Assembly (NCBI GenBank): GCA_900472625.1
Contig: UCIT01000028.1
Span: forward strand, 22,077-86,076
Reading direction: 5' to 3'
Length of the DNA: 64,000 bases
From: Hyphomicrobiales bacterium
GTDB lineage: Bacteria > Pseudomonadota > Alphaproteobacteria > Rhizobiales > Rhizobiaceae
The translations under genes and the position numbers were made by a program. The notes below the pieces were generated by a model, which was not told the origin of the DNA, made no database searches, and saw only the letters and a program-made list of their open reading frames with translations. Positions within the stretch are counted from its first letter, which is position 1, and every line of letters starts with the position of its first letter. This document shows positions 7,645-19,245 of the stretch, one piece after another.

Positions 7645-8840
7645 GTAAGCGCCGTCTCCGCCCCATTGGATTGGCTGTATTTTGAGGCTTGCTGGGTGTG
7701 CGAGAAGGTTTCCAGGATTATCTGGAGATTTGCGTGGCAGATGATAGATTTGTTGGTCGCTACGATGATCTCAGCCTGTCTCCGGACCGTCCGCCAGAGG
7801 TTGTCAAAGCCTTTGCGGCGATGCAGTTAGAGCTATCGGTCGAGCTCGCTGCACGTCAGCATGAGCAGGCTGTGATGGCCGAAAAGGACGCGTTCATCTC
7901 CGAGTTGAAGGAACTGATCGAGAAGCTTGAGGGGCATGTTCACGACTATCGGCGCACGAAGTTCGGGCCGAAAACGGAAAAGCTAGATCCGGCGCAGATG
8001 GAACTGGCGCTGGAAGATATTGAAACGGCGATCGCCGAACACAGGCGCGGATCGCCGCCGTCGAGAAAAAGATCGAAGCCAGCACATCCGATCCGGAAAA
8101 GGCCGCTCCTCGCAAGGAGCGGAAGGCCCGTGCACTAGCCGAACACCTGCCGCGGGTCGAGCGCGTGATCGAGCCCGAGAGCATCGCTTGTCCCTGCGTT
8201 GCGGCAACATGGTCCGGATCGGGGAGGACCGGACGGAACGGCTCGACCGCGTCCCGGCGCGCTACGAGGTGATCGTCACGATCCGCCCGAAACACGCATG
8301 TCCTAAGGGTCGAACGGGCGTCGTCCAGGCCAGAGCGCCGGCGCACCTCCCGGAAGGAAGCTGGCCGACCGAAGCACTACTGGCGGAGATTGCCGTCTCC
8401 AAGCATTCCGAACATATGCCGCTGAACCGACAGGCTGAAGTCATCGCGCGACACGGGGTGCCGATCGACCGCACGGTGCTGGCCGATTGGATGGGGCGCA
8501 CGGGCAGCGAAATAGCACCGGTGGTCGACCACATGGCCAAACGGCTGCTGTGGAAAAGTACGCGGCTCTATGTCGATGAGACAACAGCTCGGTTCTTGAT
8601 CCGGGACGAGGCAAGACGAAGACCGGTTATCTCTGGGCCGTGTTGCATGACGACCGCGGCTGAAATGGCTCCGCGCCGCCGGGCGTGGTGTTCCATTACC
8701 GGCCCGGGCGTAAAGGCGAATATGCCGTTGAAATCCTCGACGGGTTCAACGGGACAATCTAGGTGGATGCCTACGGTGGCTATTCGCACCTCGCCACGTC
8801 GGACCGGATGGGTGGCGTTCCCTTGTCACTGGCTTTCTGT
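7645..8840 (+). mobile_element. tnpC: IS66-family element, left end plus broken tnpC
   Basis: GTAAGCGCCGTCTCCGCC at 7645 matches the usual IS66 left terminal repeat start (GTAAGCG). From about 7689 the TnpC transposase follows: leucine-rich start ISELKELIEKLEGHVHDYRR, TKFGPKTEKLDPAQMELALE, then in another frame RIGEDRTERLDRVPARYEVI, SKHSEHMPLNRQAEVIARHG and the catalytic start YVDETTA. More shifts occur near 8610-8800 and the sequence leaves IS66 at about 8840. tnpA and tnpB and the right end are missing. Interval 7460-7644 before it holds no gene. The element is dead. Confidence 0.85.
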
Positions 8841-9113
8841 TGGGCACATCTATGGATGCCCCCGACTTTGCAAGGCCAAAAAGCATAGTTGGCGAACCTG
8901 CGGCTGCGGTCATCTATTCGGCCTCTACAGGGAGCCGCACCCTGCGACCCACGGCCTTGATGGTTGATCCATAAACCAGCTCCCAATCACGCGACGCGAA
9001 CTCATGGTTCGATGCGCCCAACGGGCTCTGCTGGTTCCCGGTTAGCCCGGCTTTGCCATCATTTGCCTTCTATCCTCGCAACCACATCGATCCGATCGGA
9101 TCGAATTCGGCGA

Positions 9114-9485
9114 TTACGCTGTTCTCATTATTGCGCCTTCTCGTGGGTGCCCATAGGTCCCGCCAAACCTCAGCATGCGAGCGGTTTTGTTGGCAACCGC
9201 AACCGCCGCAACATTGGCAGGATGACGATCCCTTAGCTTCGCAAGCCAGGGCGAGGACCGACCACGCCACCGCATGATAGATCGGCTACCATGGATCAAC
9301 AGCCTCCGCAGATAATCGTCGCCACGTTTGCTGATGCCTCCAAGGCTATCCTTGCCTCCGGTAGAGTGCTGCCTCGGGACAAGCCCAAACCAGGCGGCTA
9401 AACGGCGGCCAGATTTAAAGTCGGATCGTTCTCTCATGGAGGATACCAATGCTATCGCCGTCACCACACCGTGCGCCGGTCAGAT
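9114..9485 (-). mobile_element. IS110-family transposase, C-terminal remnant
   Basis: The frame reads VVTAIALVSS, RRLAAWFGLVPRQHSTGGKD, GGISKRGDDYLRRLLIHGSR and NVAAVAVANKTARMLRFGG, the Transposase_20 (IS116/IS110/IS902) domain. The DEDD N-terminal domain is absent upstream of 9485. The stretch 8841-9113 between this and the IS66 remnant, and 9486-9792 on the other side, contain no recognisable coding unit; both are probably transposon scar. Confidence 0.8.
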
Positions 9486-9792
9486 CTCTCCCAGATCTTA
9501 CGATTTGATGCATCGGCAGTGACTTGTTCGCGGGCATCCGCGCCCGGCTGATCATATGAGGCATGTGTCTGATCGTATTGCGCGGGATTGGCGGGCAATC
9601 GATCGACCCCTCTTCGATAGAGAGACGGGCGTACAGGGGCAGCTGCGGAAATAGCGGCGCCACAGCGAAACGTTTCAGGTGCTTTGTCCGAATAGGCTTC
9701 AGACAAATCTTTTGAAACGCGCGTTCCATGCAAGACACTTGAGCCAACGTAGCGATGATCTCGGTGCAGGTAATAGCACAAGGATCACGCCC

Positions 9793-10800
9793 ATGAGCAC
9801 AATCACATCATCAATCTCTTTAGATGAAATCGGAGCAAGGTTCGGGTATCTTCGAATCCCCCACTCTGTACACGATTCCGCCTACGGGCACATTCGCATT
9901 CCCATTGCCGTCAAAAGGCAGGGCGAAGGACCCACAATTCTCCTGGTCGCAGGTGTTCATGGTGATGAATACGAAGGACCTTTGGCGCTCTATAGTCTCA
10001 TGGGCGAACTCGAGTCGCTCGATATTCACGGTCGGTTGATTGTTCTTCCTTCGGTCAATCATCCCGCTTTCACAGCGGCCACGCGCTGCTCACCGATCGA
10101 TAGTCTCAATCTCAACCGCAGTTTTCCGGGCGCCGAGCACGGAAGCGTGACGCAGAAAATTGCCGACTATATTGCGAACGAATTGCTCAGCCGGGCAGAT
10201 TATGCGATCGATATGCACTCCGGCGGTTCATCTCTACAATACCTTCCGCTACTCTTGGCACCCACTTGGTCGGACGCTTCAAAACGTTCCACGATCGCTG
10301 GCCTCGTTGAGGCTTTCGGCTCGCCACTCGTCGGCCACTTCGACAGTCTCAAGGCGCTCGACGGAGGAGACAGCGTCTTTGGCAATGTGGCAGACAGGCA
10401 GAATTGCCATTTCCTAACCGGGGAATTCGGAGGTGGCTCAACGGTGAACTTGGATGGTCTGCGGATTCTCAGTGGTGGTCTACGACGGGTTTTTCGCCAT
10501 ATCGGGCTAACCAAAGGCGAGATTGGGGAGCCAAGCCAGCATCACACGACGCGTCATTTAAATCTGCACGACCCCGACCTTTTCGCTTTCTCTCCCGTCC
10601 ACGGGATATTTCAGCCGGAGTATAAGTTGGGCGCCGAACTCGCTCCCGGTGCGCTGGCCGGGAGAATTTTCGACATGACGCAGCCGTGGCTACCTCCGGT
10701 GGAGATACGGTTCAAGGCCGGCGGGCTGGCGGTTTGTATTCGCACGTTCGCAGTGGTCAAGCCGGGCGACTGCCTCGGTCACTTGGCAAGCGATCTTTGA
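9793..10800 (+). CDS. Succinylglutamate desuccinylase/aspartoacylase-family zinc deacylase
   Basis: The protein has 335 residues; ATG 9793 is chosen for the AAGGA site 8 bp upstream, as longer starts run into transposon scar. Zinc-carboxypeptidase-like motifs are clear: GVHGDEYEG with His56 and Glu59, LNLNRSFPG near 105-113, DMHSGG with His142 as third ligand, and LTGEFGGGS with the probable catalytic Glu211. The family removes acyl groups from N-acyl amino acids (AstE, ASPA) or N-acetyl-diaminobutyrate (DoeB); overall length and motifs are closest to DoeB-type enzymes. It is followed after 83 bp by a thioesterase gene on the same strand. Confidence 0.82.
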   Translation: MSTITSSISLDEIGARFGYLRIPHSVHDSAYGHIRIPIAVKRQGEGPTILLVAGVHGDEYEGPLALYSLMGELESLDIHGRLIVLPSVNHPAFTAATRCSPIDSLNLNRSFPGAEHGSVTQKIADYIANELLSRADYAIDMHSGGSSLQYLPLLLAPTWSDASKRSTIAGLVEAFGSPLVGHFDSLKALDGGDSVFGNVADRQNCHFLTGEFGGGSTVNLDGLRILSGGLRRVFRHIGLTKGEIGEPSQHHTTRHLNLHDPDLFAFSPVHGIFQPEYKLGAELAPGALAGRIFDMTQPWLPPVEIRFKAGGLAVCIRTFAVVKPGDCLGHLASDL

Positions 10801-10883
10801 ACGATTTTCTCAGGATGTGTCCGTAGGGCGTCCTTGGGCAGCGCTGTGATGCCGTTTGATATCATCAAAATAAGGAACGTGCA

Positions 10884-11660
10884 GTGAGTGAGTCTTATCG
10901 AAGTGGTGCGGTAACCCGAATGGCAGAACTCGTTTTTCCCGGCGATACGAACCATCACGGGACCCTGTTTGGGGGTAAGGGTTTCTCGCTTATGGACCGT
11001 GCAGCGTTTATCGCAGCAACCCGTCACGGACGCGCGCCGTTCGTGACGGCTTCCTGCGATCGGGTGGATTATAGCGCCCCAGCTCGCCTCGGGAACATTG
11101 TTGAACTAACAGCTGAGATTAGGCGGGTTGGCAGAACGTCTCTCTCTGTGGAGGTCACGATGATAGCAGAGGATTTTCTCCGCAACACGCGGCTGACGTG
11201 TACGCGCGGAACTTTCACCATGGTCGCTCGGCCTGACGGGCTCGATCCTGAGTGGCGTCTTCCGCCAATGAGGCCCCTAGAAGTCGGGAACGAGAGCGAT
11301 CTGCAGCTTGCCGATATCGTTTTTGCAGACCAAGCAAACCATCATGGAAACCTATTCGGCGGCGTTGCAATCGCTCAGATGACCAAGGCCGCATTTATTG
11401 TTGCGAGCCGAAAGAGTCGCTGCATTACGGTGCTTGCTTCCTCAAACAAGATTGCCTTCAAGGCAGCGGTTCCAGTCGGCTCAATCGTTGAAACGACATC
11501 CAAGATATCGGCGATTGGAAGATCTTCGATAACCGTCGAGACCGATTTGTGGTCGGAGGCTCTCAATCGCGAAGATAGACGGCTGACTGCGTCGGCTAGC
11601 TTTGTGATGGTCGCCGTCGATGCGAATGGAAGGCCTGTTCCGATTGACCGCCAAACTTGA
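10884..11660 (+). CDS. Tandem double-hotdog acyl-CoA thioesterase
   Basis: The protein has 258 residues from GTG 10884, preceded by AAGGAACG. Two YciA-like hotdog repeats are visible: residues about 14-110 (ELVFPGDTNHHGTLFGGKGF ... ASCDRVDYSAPARLGNIVEL) and 135-235 (DIVFADQANHHGNLFGGVAI ... ASSNKIAFKAAVPVGSIVET). Both keep the NHHGxLFGG active-site segment. Most bacterial YciA proteins are single-domain, so this internally duplicated form resembles eukaryotic BFIT/ACOT11 architecture. It should hydrolyse acyl-CoA; with the upstream deacylase it suggests acyl-group recycling. No frameshift is evident. Confidence 0.85.
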   Translation: MSESYRSGAVTRMAELVFPGDTNHHGTLFGGKGFSLMDRAAFIAATRHGRAPFVTASCDRVDYSAPARLGNIVELTAEIRRVGRTSLSVEVTMIAEDFLRNTRLTCTRGTFTMVARPDGLDPEWRLPPMRPLEVGNESDLQLADIVFADQANHHGNLFGGVAIAQMTKAAFIVASRKSRCITVLASSNKIAFKAAVPVGSIVETTSKISAIGRSSITVETDLWSEALNREDRRLTASASFVMVAVDANGRPVPIDRQT

Positions 11661-11849
11661 GCAGCGCTGTTGGCATAGAGCCGCCACGGAACAAGCTAGT
11701 GGTTCTGTTTTCGATGATGGTGAACGAAACCGCTCGATAGCCGCACAGTCCCGCTGTACTTTGCGCTTACGCTCTCGCCGTCGCGCGCCGTATGGTACGC
11801 CAGGCCGTGGCTTATTAGGGTGTGGGTGCGAGCCGAGCTCTTGGGGCGG

Positions 11850-12497
11850 TCAACTAACCGTTGCCCAGGCATGCCTGAACAAGCCCGGGGTCAGTCCCGC
11901 CATCCGTACAAACTCCCGTGTAAAATGGGCCTGGTCAAAGAACCCAGCATCCAAGGCAGCATCGACCACCGGACTCTGCTCCTTCAGAAGCGTCTTAGCC
12001 TTGTGAATGGCGAGCAATACATGGAAATTGTGGACGCTCGTACCAACGTCGGAACGGAAGATGCGCGCAAGATGGCCGGCCGAAACAGCACAACCCGCTG
12101 CAACGCTTGCGAGATCTGTTTGCAACGTGTGTCTGGCTGATAATTGATTTGTGACGCGCGCGACAATCGGTCCACCAACCTCATCCCAGATAATCTCGGC
12201 CCCCAAATAGAACTCCGAGCGAAAGGCCCAACCCTCGACATCCAGAGGCTCGAACCTATGCAAAGTACCAGCTGGGATCAGGACAGTGTCGCCCGCTTCG
12301 ACGTCTGTTGAGCCCGATGCAATTCGCAGTCGCGCTCGGCCCTTCGTAATATGCGCGAGCTCATTGCCGAGATGGTAGTGTACTCTGAAATGCCAGGCGT
12401 GTCGATCACCCTCGATCACTTCGATCTTCTTGCCGTCCACAAGTCGAACCTGGAATGTCGTTCGAAATCTACTCGATGCGGCAGTCAACGATGTCAC
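11850..12497 (-). CDS. AraC-family regulator, short form with cupin sensor
   Basis: The 215-residue protein has an N-terminal cupin (HYHLGNELAHITKGRARLRI, AGDTVLIPAGTLHRFEPL) and a C-terminal AraC domain (SAGHLARIFRSDVGTSVHNF, DAALDAGFFDQAHFTREFVR, AGLTPGLFR). At 215 residues it is shorter than the usual 270-300 because the linker is compact. It lies between the thioesterase (convergent) and the DUF3100 gene (divergent, 171 bp away), so the membrane protein is its likely target. The 190-bp interval after the thioesterase has no recognised feature. Confidence 0.83.
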   Translation of the reverse strand: MTSLTAASSRFRTTFQVRLVDGKKIEVIEGDRHAWHFRVHYHLGNELAHITKGRARLRIASGSTDVEAGDTVLIPAGTLHRFEPLDVEGWAFRSEFYLGAEIIWDEVGGPIVARVTNQLSARHTLQTDLASVAAGCAVSAGHLARIFRSDVGTSVHNFHVLLAIHKAKTLLKEQSPVVDAALDAGFFDQAHFTREFVRMAGLTPGLFRHAWATVS

Positions 12498-12668
12498 TCC
12501 TCAAGACACTGATCGCCTCGTCAGAATAGCACGGACGAATGGCCGGCGTGAACAAGAAACAGGTCATTTCCATCCAAGACGGACTCGTGCCGCCAAGTCA
12601 AACTTCGATCCTTCAAGAGCCGTGAGAAACGGCCCGTTTTCAATAAATAATTGATAGAGGGAACGACG

Positions 12669-14021
12669 ATGATTGTAAAAACTGGAACTGTTCATATACC
12701 GAGCATGTTCTCGGGCAGCCGCCTCATGAAACTCTTTCTGTTTGCTGCTCTGTGTGTGCTCGGAGCCGAACTTATCGGAACAGTTGCAATTCCGCTTGGC
12801 GGCAAACTGCAGATAGTGTTGATGCCGCTTCTTTGGGCTCTGCTCATCGGGGCTATATGGGGAATAGCCGGTCCGAGATTGCCCGGACCGCTGCGGGTCG
12901 ACAGCCACATGCAGGTCATGGCGTCTGCAGTTTTGCAGCCCGCTCTTTTGATTTTCATCGCCAAGCTCGGTCTGCTCGTGGGTGGTAACCTGCCCACGAT
13001 ACTTCAATCGGGTTGGGCACTGGTGTTTCAGGAGTTCGGGCACTTTTTCGGCACGATGATCTTTGGTCTGCCATTGGCTTTGGTGCTGGGGATCAAGAGA
13101 GAGGCGATCGGAGCGACCTTCTCAGTTGGCCGTGAGCCTAGCTTGGCTATCATCGGCGGAAAGTATGGGATGGATAGTCCGGAAGGGCACGGTGTACTCG
13201 CAGAGTACATTACGGGTACCGTTTTCGGTGCAGCGTTTATCGCGATCTTCGCAGGCCTAATCGCTAGCCTCGGCGTGTTCAATCCACTTGCTTTGGCGAT
13301 GGGCGCGGGGGTCGGATCTGGTAGCATGATGGCCGCTGCATCCGGAGCAATTGCCGCTCAAGAAACGCCAGAGGTCGCAAAGCAGGTTGCAGCGTTTGCC
13401 GCGGCCGCCAATCTCGTGACAGTCACGATTGGCACGTATTTTACGCTCTTTCTGTCACTCCCTTTCACGGTTTGGCTTTACGGCAAGCTTGAGCCATTGA
13501 TTGGCCGGAAAAGTCACACCGCAAGCTTGCCCTCGGAGCACCAACCGACTGCGGAAACCACGGAAAATGTGCCCTCGCCTTCTGCGGTACATCTGGTTTC
13601 AATCTGGATCGTCTCCGGCCTGATGGCTTTGTTTGGAAACTGGTATAACTATAAAACTCTGCCCAATGGCGAAGCTTTGGCTGGGCTGGCAATCATAATG
13701 GTGGTCGTAGCAGCCGGTTATGTCGTTTATCGCCTAGCGGCTAACGTGCTACCAGCCGTCCTTTTTGTCTCCTTGTTCGCAATGGCGCTAACTTTCCCAG
13801 GCGTTCCTTATGCAGACCTCGTGACATCGCTAACAGGCAAGATCAATTTCCTTTCGCTTGCCACGCCCGTAATTACCTATGCTGGACTCTCCATTGCAAA
13901 AGATGTTCCGGTTTTCCGGAGACTTGGTTGGCGGATTATCGTGGTTTCTCTCGTTGCGAATGCCGGAACATTCATGGGTGCCACGCTCATCGCACAGTTT
14001 TTTGTCCACCCGCATATGTGA
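12669..14021 (+). CDS. DUF3100 family multi-pass membrane protein, probable transporter
   Basis: The protein has 450 residues with about 11-12 hydrophobic segments. ATG 12669 is preferred because GAGGGAACG lies 7-13 bp upstream; an earlier TTG would overlap that site. DUF3100-type landmarks include LPLALVLGIKREAIGATFSV near residues 137-156, GREPSLAIIGGKYGMDSPEG and GAGVGSGSMMAAASGAIAA. The internal symmetry and glycine-rich loops recall secondary transporters. In other genomes, as I remember, DUF3100 genes neighbour M20 amidohydrolases; here an M20 gene lies 12 kb away beyond the propionyl-CoA block. A substrate such as an N-acyl amino acid is conjecture. Confidence 0.75.
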   Translation: MIVKTGTVHIPSMFSGSRLMKLFLFAALCVLGAELIGTVAIPLGGKLQIVLMPLLWALLIGAIWGIAGPRLPGPLRVDSHMQVMASAVLQPALLIFIAKLGLLVGGNLPTILQSGWALVFQEFGHFFGTMIFGLPLALVLGIKREAIGATFSVGREPSLAIIGGKYGMDSPEGHGVLAEYITGTVFGAAFIAIFAGLIASLGVFNPLALAMGAGVGSGSMMAAASGAIAAQETPEVAKQVAAFAAAANLVTVTIGTYFTLFLSLPFTVWLYGKLEPLIGRKSHTASLPSEHQPTAETTENVPSPSAVHLVSIWIVSGLMALFGNWYNYKTLPNGEALAGLAIIMVVVAAGYVVYRLAANVLPAVLFVSLFAMALTFPGVPYADLVTSLTGKINFLSLATPVITYAGLSIAKDVPVFRRLGWRIIVVSLVANAGTFMGATLIAQFFVHPHM

Positions 14022-14097
14022 CGACTTGCTTGACCCGTCTGTGTCCTGGTCCATGTGATCTCGTCATCCGATGGCCGTAAAAAGTGCGTAAGCCATT

Positions 14098-14132
14098 GGA
14101 CGAGGCCAGGGTCATTACAACTGGCCTCGTCC
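14098..14132. terminator. Bidirectional intrinsic terminator hairpin
   Basis: GGACGAGGCCAG (14098-14109) and CTGGCCTCGTCC (14121-14132) form a perfect 12-bp stem with an 11-base loop. It sits between the stop of the DUF3100 gene and the convergent pccR stop. No long U-run follows on either side, though CTAAAAATAA lies 9 bp beyond. It separates the two transcription units. Confidence 0.75.
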
Positions 14133-14150
14133 CCTCGCAGCTAAAAATAA

Positions 14151-15563
14151 CTACCTCCTCAAATGATACGGCAAGATTGAGCGCTGGTCGTGATCGAACG
14201 ACAGTCGACCATTTATAGGTGGGATGGCACGGGCTCCACATTCCGTTCGCTCACAAACGCGGCACGAGATGCCAATTGCGTCGAAGGCCGCCCGATTACC
14301 CAATTCCATATTGTCAGCGTAGACAAAGTTGTGAGCATGAGAGATTTCGCATCCTAGAGCCAGAGCATAGTGCTGACGAGGTTGGTGAAAGCCCCGACCA
14401 CCCTTTACGATCTGGGTCGACAGACAGAGATACCCCACTCCATCCGGCGTCTCTGCCAGCTGCCGAATAATGCGACCTGGTGCTTCGAAGGCCTGATGCA
14501 CATTCCACAGCGGACAAGCGGCTCCGAAACGTGCGAACTGCAACTTAGCTACTGAATGCCGCTTACTGATGTTGCCCGCGCGGTCAATACGAGCGAAGAA
14601 TACAGGCGTGCCCTTCTCACCTGGACGCTGCAGTGTCGAGAGCCTATGGCAAATTTGCTCCAAGCTGGCCCCGAAGCGTGCAGTGAGCAGCTCCAGATCG
14701 TGCCGAACCTCCTGCACTGTTTGCCTGAAAGTTGAGTAGGGCAACAGAAGTGCGCCTGCAAAATAGTTGAAGAGCCCAATTCGGCAGATTTCGCGGGCTT
14801 CTTCAGTTTTGAAGGAAGCTTCTTTCAAAATAGCGTCCGCTTCACCCGCCGCTTCAAACTGAGCAATCTGGATAGCGAGCTGAAAATCGCGCGTTGAGGT
14901 CGCGAGGAAAGGGTTCAGCGCCAACGTTCGGCTCGTCGAATCGAAGCGACGAACCACATTGTCATCTCGACCAGTGCGCGTAACCTGGACGCCGTGCTTT
15001 CGTTTCAAATATCTGCATAAAACGGTGTAGTTCTCAGTCTCTCCGATCCCGACTTCTCGAGCAAGCCTCTCAGCCTTGAGATCGAGAACGTGAATGTAAT
15101 TGTCCATGAAGTGGAAGAAGTCTCGGACCTCTTCATAAGGCGTCTCCTCGGTCAGCCCTGTCCCGCGACCAATGGAATGATCGATGCTGGCGAGCTGTTC
15201 AGAAGTGTGCCGAAAGGCACGATGCGCCGCAATGAGCGCATGTGCTATTGTCGGCGCATTTTGAACCACCAGCTTCAGATCCTGTTTGGATGGGCTACTA
15301 GATGCGAAAATCGGATCCTTAAGCGCTTCTGAAATTGCCGACATCAGACGTTCGCTCTCACCGGCACCAAAGCCCGATAGGTCGATCTTGAAGTTCTCCG
15401 CCAAAGACAACAAGACCGTTGCCGAAACCGGTCGCTGATTGTTCTCGATCTGATTCAGATAGCTCACCGATATGCCGATGCGCTCTGCGAATTGAGATTG
15501 GCTGGCGGCGCCAGCAACGCGTAGCTCTCGGACCTTGCGGCCAATGTAAAGTTTTCCAGCCAT
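14151..15563 (-). CDS. pccR: Short-chain fatty acyl-CoA regulator PccR (XRE/IrrE-like)
   Basis: The protein has 470 residues. An XRE helix-turn-helix occupies residues 5-65 (FAERIGISVSYLNQIENNQR). Then comes a long ScfR-type effector region and a Cys-containing C-terminal segment (ISCRVCERTECGARA, AIPPINGRLSFD) diagnostic of the PccR/RamB/MccR group. ATG 15563 is preferred because GAAAG lies about 10 bp upstream and family members begin M-x-x-K-L-Y. The reading frame stays open well upstream but that part is antisense to pccB. PccR activates propionyl-CoA carboxylase genes in response to a short-chain acyl-CoA; the divergent pccB fits. Confidence 0.9.
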   Translation of the reverse strand: MAGKLYIGRKVRELRVAGAASQSQFAERIGISVSYLNQIENNQRPVSATVLLSLAENFKIDLSGFGAGESERLMSAISEALKDPIFASSSPSKQDLKLVVQNAPTIAHALIAAHRAFRHTSEQLASIDHSIGRGTGLTEETPYEEVRDFFHFMDNYIHVLDLKAERLAREVGIGETENYTVLCRYLKRKHGVQVTRTGRDDNVVRRFDSTSRTLALNPFLATSTRDFQLAIQIAQFEAAGEADAILKEASFKTEEAREICRIGLFNYFAGALLLPYSTFRQTVQEVRHDLELLTARFGASLEQICHRLSTLQRPGEKGTPVFFARIDRAGNISKRHSVAKLQFARFGAACPLWNVHQAFEAPGRIIRQLAETPDGVGYLCLSTQIVKGGRGFHQPRQHYALALGCEISHAHNFVYADNMELGNRAAFDAIGISCRVCERTECGARAIPPINGRLSFDHDQRSILPYHLRR

Positions 15564-15579
15564 CTTCATCTTTCGCAGA

Positions 15580-15617
15580 TTTGCAAAATTCATTTCACAT
15601 ATTTTGCATTTGCGCAA
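15580..15617. promoter_or_regulatory. Probable PccR operators in the pccR-pccB intergenic region
   Basis: TTTGCAAA (15580-15587), TTTGCATT (15603-15610) and the palindrome TTGCGCAA (15610-15617) cluster between the divergent genes. From memory, PccR of Rhodobacter sphaeroides recognises paired TTTGCAAA-like elements. The first site overlaps the leader of pccR and the other two lie 70-90 bp before the pccB start, which suits autoregulation plus activation. Confidence 0.65.
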
Positions 15618-15689
15618 TCTTACCTTTTTCAAATTTCCCAGGATCCATCGCTGAGCTATTCGGTGACAAATTTTTTTCAGGGAGCATTC

Positions 15690-17222
15690 GTGCGCGAAAT
15701 TCTTAGCCAACTCGAATCCCGCCGCAATGCCGCCCGCCTTGGTGGCGGCGAGGCCCGGATCGCCACCCAGCATTCTAAGGGCAAGCTCACCGCCCGCGAA
15801 CGCCTCGACGTGCTGCTCGACGAAGGCTCGTTTGAGGAGTACGACATGTACGTCACCCACCGCGCTACCGATTTCGGCATGGCCGAGAGCAAGGTGCCGG
15901 GCGATGGCGTGGTGACGGGCTGGGGCACGATCAACGGCCGTCTGGCCTATGTCTTCTCCCAGGATTTCACCGTGCTCGGCGGCTCGCTGTCGGAGACGCA
16001 TGCCCAGAAAATCTGCAAGATCATGGACATGGCCGCCCGCAACGGCGCGCCCGTGATCGGGCTCAACGATTCCGGCGGCGCCCGCATCCAGGAAGGCGTG
16101 GCTTCGCTCGCCGGCTATGCCGAAGTGTTCCGCCGCAATGCCGAAGTCTCGGGCGTCATCCCGCAGATCTCGGTCATCATGGGCCCCTGCGCCGGCGGCG
16201 CGGTCTATTCGCCCGCCATGACCGACTTCATCTTCATGGTGCGCGACAGCTCCTACATGTTCGTGACCGGCCCGGATGTAGTCAAGACCGTCACCAACGA
16301 GATCGTCACGGCTGAGGATCTCGGCGGAGCCAGGACCCATACGACCAAATCATCCGTCGCCGACGGCGCCTTCGACAACGATATCGAAGCGCTGCTGAGG
16401 ATCCGCGACCTGTTCAATTTCCTGCCGCTCAACAACAGAGACAAGCCGCCGGTCCGGCCGTTCCACGACGATCCGGCCCGGCTGGAACAACGGCTCGATT
16501 CGCTGATCCCGGACAGCGCCAACAAGCCCTATGACATGCAGGAACTGATCCTCGCCATTGCCGATGAGGGAGATTTCTACGAAATCGCCGAAGGGTTTGC
16601 CCGCAATATCCTCACCGGCTTCGTGCGCATCGAGGGCCAGACGGTGGGCGTGGTCGCCAACCAGCCCATGGTGCTGGCCGGTTGCCTCGACATCGACTCC
16701 TCGCGCAAGGCAGCCAAATTCGTCCGCTTCTGCGATGCCTTCAACATCCCGATCCTGACGCTGGTCGATGTTCCCGGCTTCCTGCCAGGCACGGCCCAAG
16801 AATATAACGGCATCATCAAGCACGGCGCCAAGCTGCTTTTCGCCTATAGCCAGGCGACGGTGCCGATGGTGACGCTGATCACCCGCAAGGCCTATGGCGG
16901 CGCCTATGACGTCATGGCGTCGAAACATATCGGCGCCGATGTCAATTATGCCTGGCCGACGGCGGAAATCGCCGTGATGGGCGCCAAGGGCGCGACCGAG
17001 ATCCTCTACCGTTCCGATCTCAAGGACGCCGAAAAGATCGCGGCGCGGACGAAGGAATATGAGGACCGCTTCGCCAATCCCTTCGTCGCCGCCGAGCGCG
17101 GCTTCATCGACGAGGTGATCATGCCGCATTCGTCGCGCAAGCGGATCGCGCGGGCCTTTGCGATGTTGCGGAGCAAGAAGCGGGACAGCTTCTGGCGCAA
17201 GCATGACACGATGCCGTTGTAA
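15690..17222 (+). CDS. pccB: Propionyl-CoA carboxylase beta subunit
   Basis: GTG 15690 behind CAGGGAGCA gives exactly the usual 510 residues. This is a carboxyltransferase with two crotonase-like halves: LNDSGGARIQEGVASLAGY (residues 122-140), GPCAGGAVYSPAMTDFIFM, then VDVPGFLPGTAQEYNGIIKH and KAYGGAYDVMASKHIGADV. The two oxyanion-hole GG/GA pairs are intact. It transfers carboxyl from biotin to propionyl-CoA, giving methylmalonyl-CoA. It is followed after 19 bp by pccA. Third-position GC is visibly higher than in the genes on either side, as in chromosomal rhizobial genes. Regulation by the divergent PccR is likely. Confidence 0.96.
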   Translation: MREILSQLESRRNAARLGGGEARIATQHSKGKLTARERLDVLLDEGSFEEYDMYVTHRATDFGMAESKVPGDGVVTGWGTINGRLAYVFSQDFTVLGGSLSETHAQKICKIMDMAARNGAPVIGLNDSGGARIQEGVASLAGYAEVFRRNAEVSGVIPQISVIMGPCAGGAVYSPAMTDFIFMVRDSSYMFVTGPDVVKTVTNEIVTAEDLGGARTHTTKSSVADGAFDNDIEALLRIRDLFNFLPLNNRDKPPVRPFHDDPARLEQRLDSLIPDSANKPYDMQELILAIADEGDFYEIAEGFARNILTGFVRIEGQTVGVVANQPMVLAGCLDIDSSRKAAKFVRFCDAFNIPILTLVDVPGFLPGTAQEYNGIIKHGAKLLFAYSQATVPMVTLITRKAYGGAYDVMASKHIGADVNYAWPTAEIAVMGAKGATEILYRSDLKDAEKIAARTKEYEDRFANPFVAAERGFIDEVIMPHSSRKRIARAFAMLRSKKRDSFWRKHDTMPL

Positions 17223-17241
17223 TCGGGTGGGTGAGAAGACG

Positions 17242-19244
<2,003 letters not shown>

Positions 19245-19245
<1 letters not shown>

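Noticed and set aside
15564..16340. Long reverse reading frame that extends pccR by more than 250 codons
   Set aside because: It is antisense to pccB, lacks a ribosome site, and PccR homologs begin at the M-x-x-K-L-Y position chosen here.
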